From Okapia johnstoni (Eukaryota; Chordata; Mammalia; Artiodactyla; Giraffidae), in the NCBI GenBank assembly GCA_024291935.2, contig CM044305.1, positions 92,248,397 to 92,312,396 on the forward strand: a stretch of 64,000 bases of DNA. The letters are read 5' to 3'. Shown here piece after piece: positions 58,258 to 64,000 of this stretch. Numbering within the stretch: position 1 is the first letter of the stretch; every line of letters begins with the position of its first letter. The notes below the pieces were generated by a model. That model saw only the letters and a program-made list of their open reading frames with translations. It was not told where the DNA came from and searched no databases. The position numbers were made by a program, and so were the translations under genes.

Positions 58258-58724
58258 ATGGGGTAAATACAATAGGCTTCCCTTTCCAAATGTACAGATA
58301 GTAACCTTGCTGAATATAGGACAAAGGAACACAAGTGGACTGAAATCCAGTTCATACCCTGCTCACAAAGTCCAGCAGCCTAATTTTGAAGGCACAACTC
58401 AGACCACAGGGGACTTTTTCCTAACTGTCTCCAAATGAGTAAATATTATTTGATTGTTTTATCTATAGGGACACCTTTTTATAATTTGTACAAGGGGCAA
58501 GTATGCTTCCAGAGTAAATGGAAAAAGAAGTAAATGGTCAGATGCTATTATATTAGTCCCATTTGATAGGTAAGAATAATTTTAATCTATTTCCAGAAGC
58601 ACAACGGGTTTCAGTGTCGACGCCAAGTGCTCTAATAATTAGTAACAACCCAGAAGTTCAGACTTCTTTACCAACTGCAAAAGAACGGTTGGACATAGGC
58701 CATACCTCTCTCAGATACTTGTGT

Positions 58725-59140
58725 ACACACTACTATATTTAAAATAGACAATCAAGACCTACTGAATAGGGAACTCTGCTCAATATTCTGTAATAACCTA
58801 AATGGGAAAAGAATTTGAAAAAGAATAGATACATGTATTATATATGAATCACTTTGCTGTACACCTGAAACAAAACATAACATTGTTAATCAACTAATCA
58901 GTTCAGTTCAGTTCATTCAGCTCAGTCATGTCCAACTCTTTGCCACCCCATGAACCAGCAGCACGCAGGCCTCCCTGTCCATCACTAACTCCCAGAGTCC
59001 ACCTCAAACCCATGTCCATCGAGTCGGTGATGCCATCCAGCATCTCATCCTCTGTCGTCCCTTCTCCTCCTGCCCTCCATCCTTTTTGCCCAGCATCAGG
59101 GGCTTTTCCATGATCAGTTTTTCACTCCAATATAAAATAT
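58725..59140 (+). mobile_element. Ruminant L1 3' end, split by BovB
   Basis: Left part 58725-58898 (caagacctactgaataggga, ctgctcaatattctgtaata, ctttgctgtacacctgaaac, gttaatcaacta) and right part from about 59126 (actccaatataaaat). The L1 phrase is cut exactly by the BovB insertion. Confidence 0.85.
58899..59124 (-). mobile_element. BovB 3' tail inserted in L1
   Basis: tcagttcagttcagttcatt, gtccatcgagtcggtgatgc, catctcatcctctgtcgtcc, gcccagcatcaggggctttt. It is 5'-truncated and reversed relative to the L1. Confidence 0.92.
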
Positions 59141-60058
59141 AAACAAACTAAAACCCTTGCATCTTCTACTCTTAAACCCCTGCTCATTTTCTTGATATTA
59201 GCTTCATTAAACACGTGACTTTATTTGTGCAATTATGGAATCCTGGCTGAATTGATTAATCTCCCCAAATCATAGACCCATATTTTCTCCTGCATTATTA
59301 AACCCTGCATTGATAAAACCATGGCAACATTCACCACCATTTAAGATGGTAAGCATGTCCCTATCACAAATAACCACAGACCTTATAGCTGAAGCCAGTC
59401 TTTGAGTCCCTCAGCTTTGCCAGAAATTATTGGTAAATTTTTACTGCATGCTAGATATTTTAGCGTTCCTAGGAGAAATGGAATGCTTTGGATAGCAAAA
59501 GGCAACTGGAAGATATGCACTATGGACTACAGACCAGTCAGTATGGAAACATGGTATTTTTCTTTAATAAATTTGCAGGTAGTATAGCCTTTTGGTATGT
59601 ATGGACTAGAATATCAATCATGGGTAAGAACTGACGCTGTGCTTATACCCAAAATTCCTCCTATTTGCAGTTTCACTCAAGTCTTGTTGCCATTCCATTA
59701 ACTGCCATTTATGCTGCCCAGGCAGATAAAGCCTGCCATCCTTCTAAAGTGAAGAAATATCCTATTACTTTCCATTAATTTAAAAATCACAGTTTTTTTG
59801 GCTTAGTGTAACTTATTTCAATTTCATTATCTTGCAAGTGAAAGGATACTAACACAACTTCTTATGTTCTTAATGCTCATTTCTTCAGATACATACCATA
59901 TCATTTATGTATTTATCTCTACACATAATTGATTCCTTACAAAAAATCAAGTTCCCCCATCATCCTAAAAATCCCTATTTTCATAGCCCTGCTTCCTTGA
60001 TCTTTTTCTTCCTTATAAACATCAAGTTCTAGGACATACTCTTATTTGCTATTGTTGT
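59141..60058. other. No gene recognised
   Basis: Mixed AT-rich sequence. The 61-codon frame at 59402-59587 has no supporting feature. Confidence 0.45.
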
Positions 60059-60059
60059 A

Positions 60060-60194
60060 CGTGGTTAGTCACTCAGTTGTGTCTGACTCTTTGCAACCCT
60101 ATGGACTGCAGCCTGCCAGGCTTCTCTGTCCATGGAATTCTCCAGGAATTGTTTGCAGGCAGGTTCTTTACCACTAGCACCACCTGGAAGCCCA
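60060..60194 (-). mobile_element. Bov-tA SINE with internal deletion
   Basis: gttagtcactcagttgtgtc, gtccatggaattctccagga, then directly tttgcaggcaggttctttac and acctggaagccc. The middle of the element is missing. Confidence 0.88.
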
Positions 60195-61744
60195 CTCTTA
60201 TTTTAGCTTCTCATATTTCATTTACAAATCCACTATAATATGAATTTTCAACCTACTAGTCTAAAAAAATAGTGCATGTAAGATAATTGCCTAAGTCTGC
60301 AGTTTTCAACTGAATGACTTGTTTCTTAACAAGTAGATTTTACCTGCCATAGAATATTGATTCTAAGATAACATTATTCCCTGTGCTGCTCTGTGTATTT
60401 GGTATCCTTTATATTTGCTTTTGATATTTGCTCTTCTAATTTTATATTCTTTTTTGAGGGGGCATCCCATCCACAGTATTCACTCCCTATAGTAATATGG
60501 CTCTTAAATATTTATTTTCCAACTCTGATTCAGTTGATTTTTTGTTGTGTGTTGTTTTAAAACTAAAAATCTACAGATTTGGTTCCTTACTACAGATCCT
60601 TCCCAAATGTCAAGAGTTACTCAAAATGAAATACCCTGAAACTTAAATTCACTATCATACTACTCAAAATAAATTTGATTCCTATTTCTATTCTTCCAAA
60701 CAGGTTTCATGTGACTTATATCGGCTTGGAATCACTTGCCCTCCATCAGTGTGCATTCCAAGCTTGCAAAACAGTCTCTTTCATGAATCCTGAGTTTCAA
60801 CACATTAGTCTGACATTCCATACTCACCTTGTATGGTGTAACTTTTTATTTTTTGATCATCTAAGACTTTCCACTCTAGAATTATATTTTTAACTGATTT
60901 AACATCATTGTACAATGCAGTTTGGGTTACATCAATTCTCTTTTGAAATATTTCTTCAATCCTGTTCACATGTGATCTTTTTAAAAAGGGGAATCTATTC
61001 ATATCACCTAAAATAATTACTTAACTTATCAGTGTTCCTATATCTCTTTGCCCTACTCACATTTCTTTAAACATGATAAAGCTGATTTATATACTATGGT
61101 CTCATCATCTTATCTAGTATTCTTTGAGGAGTAGAGCTCAAGTAACCAAACTGATATGATCATGTGTTTGGTATTTCTCTACTACCCTTGAAGAAGATTA
61201 GAATATTTCCTTAGTCACTTTTATTTACTCTTGTAACTTCAATATAGTTTTCCACTTGAATTTTAATCTTAGATTATGTAACCTTTTCTTGCTCTCTTTG
61301 AATATAAAACAAAAAAGAAAATTAGGAAAAGGGGAAAAATCATATATAACAAAAATTGTTAGAAGGTATTTGATAAGTTTTTTTCACACACGTAAGTAAA
61401 ATAATGGAAGATGTATGCTAGCCATTTCAGAAAAGACACATTAACGGGAAAAGAAAAAATGAGATATATCTAATATCAGATTTGATGCTGGAATACCCTC
61501 AAGTAGATCCTATGACATTGAAGATACATTTTGAACATTTAAAAACAGGTAACCTGTAAGTGTTCCTGTCAGAAAGGAAGTTTATAATCTTTTAGGCATT
61601 GATTCTCTCTCCTGACTTCAAGTCAACTGGGGAAAAGCAGTAACTGTGCATCTCAGAGCAATCTTTGTTGAGAGCAGCACAGAACCTGATCAAACTGTTG
61701 GTCACATTCACGTTCCTTCTGGAGAGGAAGGAAAGTACATAAGA
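60195..61744. other. AT-rich stretch, no gene recognised
   Basis: 1.5 kb of AT-rich sequence with no recognised element. Frames at 60675-60893 and 60805-61002 (-) overlap and are unsupported. Confidence 0.5.
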
Positions 61745-61942
61745 ATCTGCCTGCCTGAGTTCAAACCTTAACACTGCCCCTTACTCAATTGACTTAATTC
61801 TCTGGGCCTTGATTTCATCTGTAAAATGAGAAGCATAATAGTAGTACTTACTACATAGAATTGAAGGGACAATTAAAACTCATATAATAGTATTTGGCAC
61901 AGAAGCAACACCAAATACATGTTGATTGCTATTAGTGGGAGC
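61745..61942 (-). mobile_element. MIR SINE
   Basis: Antisense MIR: ctgagttcaaaccttaacac, ttgatttcatctgtaaaatg, agtacttactacatagaatt, agtatttggcacagaagcaa. Confidence 0.7.
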
Positions 61943-61953
61943 CATAGCAGAAG

Positions 61954-62092
61954 ATGATTGGATGGCATCACCAACTCGATGGACATGAGTTTGAGCAAGC
62001 TCTGGGAGTTGGTGATGAACAGGGAAGCCTGGCGTGCTGTGGTCCATGGGGTCACAAAGAGTCAGACACAACTGAGTGACTGAACTGAACTG
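61954..62092 (+). mobile_element. BovB 3' tail with target duplication
   Basis: atgattggatggcatcacca through gtgactgaactgaactg. Perfect 10-base duplication atagcagaag at 61944-61953 and 62093-62102, so this is a complete, strongly 5'-truncated insertion. Confidence 0.95.
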
Positions 62093-62102
62093 ATAGCAGA
62101 AG

Positions 62103-62379
62103 AACATATTGCTACAGGAAGAAACAATTTTCTCTAGTGTTTTGGACCAGTGATGAACTCTATATAATTTACATTTTTCAACTGTCAACAAATCTTTACA
62201 GATTTTACACAAGTTAAAAGCAAGTCACGGTGCCCAAATGTACCATGGAGCATTTGAAGCCAATAGAATTCTCAAAAGCTGCTACTGAAAGTGAAACTTG
62301 ATGCAACCACTTCAGAAAGCTGGCAATATCTATTAAAGTTAAACATTTCGGTACCCTATGATTCAGCATTTTCTAGTTC
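62103..62379. other. No gene recognised
   Basis: Short unclassified stretch between BovB and L2. Confidence 0.4.
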
Positions 62380-63110
62380 CATCATAGCCCTTTCTTTGTT
62401 CTCCTTGGTTCCATCACAACTAAATTTTAGAAGGACTGAAGACCACACGAGGGACCTCTTGTCTTCTTTCTCTCCACATTTCCTTTGTGTGGCTTTCTAT
62501 AATATCCATAGGCTGATAATTCCAGTAACTGGAGCTGTAAGCAACTTCAGATTCATATATCCAAATGTTTACTCAAATTATTATGTCTAAAGCTGAGCTC
62601 TTGCTAGTCTTCTCATGCACCCAGTTTTGCTCCTTGGTCTTTCCATATCTCAAAAATGGAAACTCTACCCTTACCATTGTTTCAGCCAAACACTTAGGAG
62701 TAACTCCTGATTCCACTTTCCTTCACACCAAATGTCCAGTCCATCAGCCAATACTTTCATTTCTAACTTCAAAGTATTTCTAAAATCAAAGCAACCCTTA
62801 CAGCCTTCCTTTCTACCAATCTTAGCCAAGTTTCCATCATCTCTCACCAGGACTATTGCAATAGATTCCTAACTTGTGTTCCCAATTCCATCCCTGTCCC
62901 ATGTAACCTGTTCTCAGCATGACAGCCACAGCGAACACCTATGTTTTACATAACTCACTTCATATCACATCATGTTCAAAGTTCATCCCCCCTAAAAGGA
63001 CAAATCCTTAATATGATCTATAAATCCCTGTGTAGCTCACCTCCTTACTCTTCTCTTTAAGGTCTTTATTGAAACTTCACTTTTTTCAGTAAAACCATCC
63101 CTAATTTTTC
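62380..63110 (+). mobile_element. L2 LINE, first part
   Basis: Old L2 phrases in order: taaagctgagctcttgctag, ttaggagtaactcctgattc, accaggactattgcaataga, ataaatccctgtgtagctca. Frames at 62291-62783 are broken L2 pieces. Confidence 0.7.
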
Positions 63111-63164
63111 AACCCATAGCTCCCTAGATTTATCATTATCCTGAAACTATGATTCAGCAGTTTC

Positions 63165-63470
63165 CAGCCTAGTCCTAAGAATCTAGCCTTGACAAAGAAA
63201 ATCATAGGTTCACAAAAAAGACTTGTATAGGAATGTTTTTTGGCAGCTTTATTCATAATAGCCGAAAGTTGACAGCAGCCAACATGACCTTCAATAGGAA
63301 AATGGAGAAAGTGTGATATACAGAATGAGCTACAGACACACGCAGCAACATAGATGAATCTAAAAATATCCTTCTGAGTAAAAAAAGTCTTAAACAAAGA
63401 AGTATATATGTCTGATTTCATTTTATCTGTAAAATTCTAGACCAGCAAATTAAATATATGGTGGGGAAAA
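63165..63470 (+). mobile_element. L1 3' UTR-type fragment inside the L2
   Basis: ggcagctttattcataatag, ccaacatgaccttcaatagg, gaaagtgtgatatacagaat, agcaacatagatgaatctaa follow the L1 3' UTR order. It separates the two L2 parts. Confidence 0.65.
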
Positions 63471-63639
63471 AACTCAAAACTGTATTTTGCCTTGGAGATG
63501 GGGGCGGGGGTTGACTGGGGAGAGGCATGAGGGTAATGTTTAGGCACTCGGATTTGTAAAAACCCAAAGACACTCCGAAAAAAAGCTAAAAACAAACTAT
63601 GAACTTGAGCTGCTGACACACATGTTGCTGACAGATATG

Positions 63640-64000
63640 ACGCCTACTCACGATGCTCTAGCCATCCCGCCCCTCCTTCTTTTCCGAGGAAATGCCAGAA
63701 TTTTTCCATCTCAGGACTTTTCTCACATTTCTTCCCTGTGAAATATTTTCCCCAGGTGGCTCCTTCTTCTCCCTCAGGTCTCGGCTCATGTGTCACCTCC
63801 TTAGAGAGGCCTTCGGTAACCTGCTGTCTATAGTAAAGCTCACTCACTTCACTCTACTCTCAGTTTTACTATCACAATGCCTTCCTCAAGTCCTAGAGAG
63901 CAGAAAACAATCTGTATCTCTTTGGGAGGGGGGCTGGGGGAGGTGTACTTGCCTATTGTCTGAGTTCTACCTCTTTCTACCTCATTAGAATGTAAGTATT
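63640..64000 (+). mobile_element. L2 LINE, 3' part
   Basis: gtggctccttcttctccctc, aggtctcggctcatgtgtca, cctccttagagaggccttcg, attgtctgagttctacctct and ttagaatgtaagtatt reach the L2 3' end at the window edge. Confidence 0.72.

Overview
This is a mammalian nuclear window with no prokaryotic features. It comes from a ruminant (cattle, sheep, goat or a close relative). It carries many BovB (RTE) LINE fragments and their tRNA-linked SINEs (Bov-tA, Bov-A2), CHR-type tRNA SINEs shared with other cetartiodactyls, ruminant L1 3' ends, and older mammalian repeats (MIR, L2, MaLR and ERVL LTRs, mariner and Tigger-like DNA elements). Three gene-like loci, RTL8 and two ETD-family copies, correspond to neighbours on human Xq26.3, so this is probably the X chromosome. 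That placement rests on recall of the families, not on a search.

Layout. 1-2625 is a 5'-truncated, broken BovB. 2626-7480 is old repeat and AT-rich sequence. 7830-9500 holds the single-exon RTL8 gene on the minus strand, with a CpG-rich promoter and its poly(A) signal. 9540-15530 is SINE, L1 and LTR-like debris. 16050-18920 holds the two ETD-family copies in opposite orientation. The plus-strand copy is intact, with CCAAT and TATA boxes, a first exon, an intron, a 58-codon reading frame and a poly(A) signal. The minus-strand copy has lost its stop codon and its promoter exon. 18920-34960 is repeat-dominated, including a nested MLT1/MLT2-like/Bov-A2 block (26955-28560) and a minus-strand ruminant LTR (31420-31907). 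35134-36298 is a solo class II LTR with a perfect 6-base target duplication. 39792-48244 is a provirus of the same LTR family in the opposite orientation, with broken gag, pol and env. 48245-64000 is BovB, L1, L2, MaLR and SINE remnants.

The only convincing protein-coding genes are small. RTL8 encodes a domesticated Ty3/gypsy-type Gag-like protein of 113 residues. ETD is a short testis-associated family. Apart from a few long frames inside the provirus, the remaining open frames are repeats or shadow frames. The most informative structures are the inverted ETD pair, the deletions and leader stem-loops of the provirus, and an unclassified repeat present twice about 15 kb apart.
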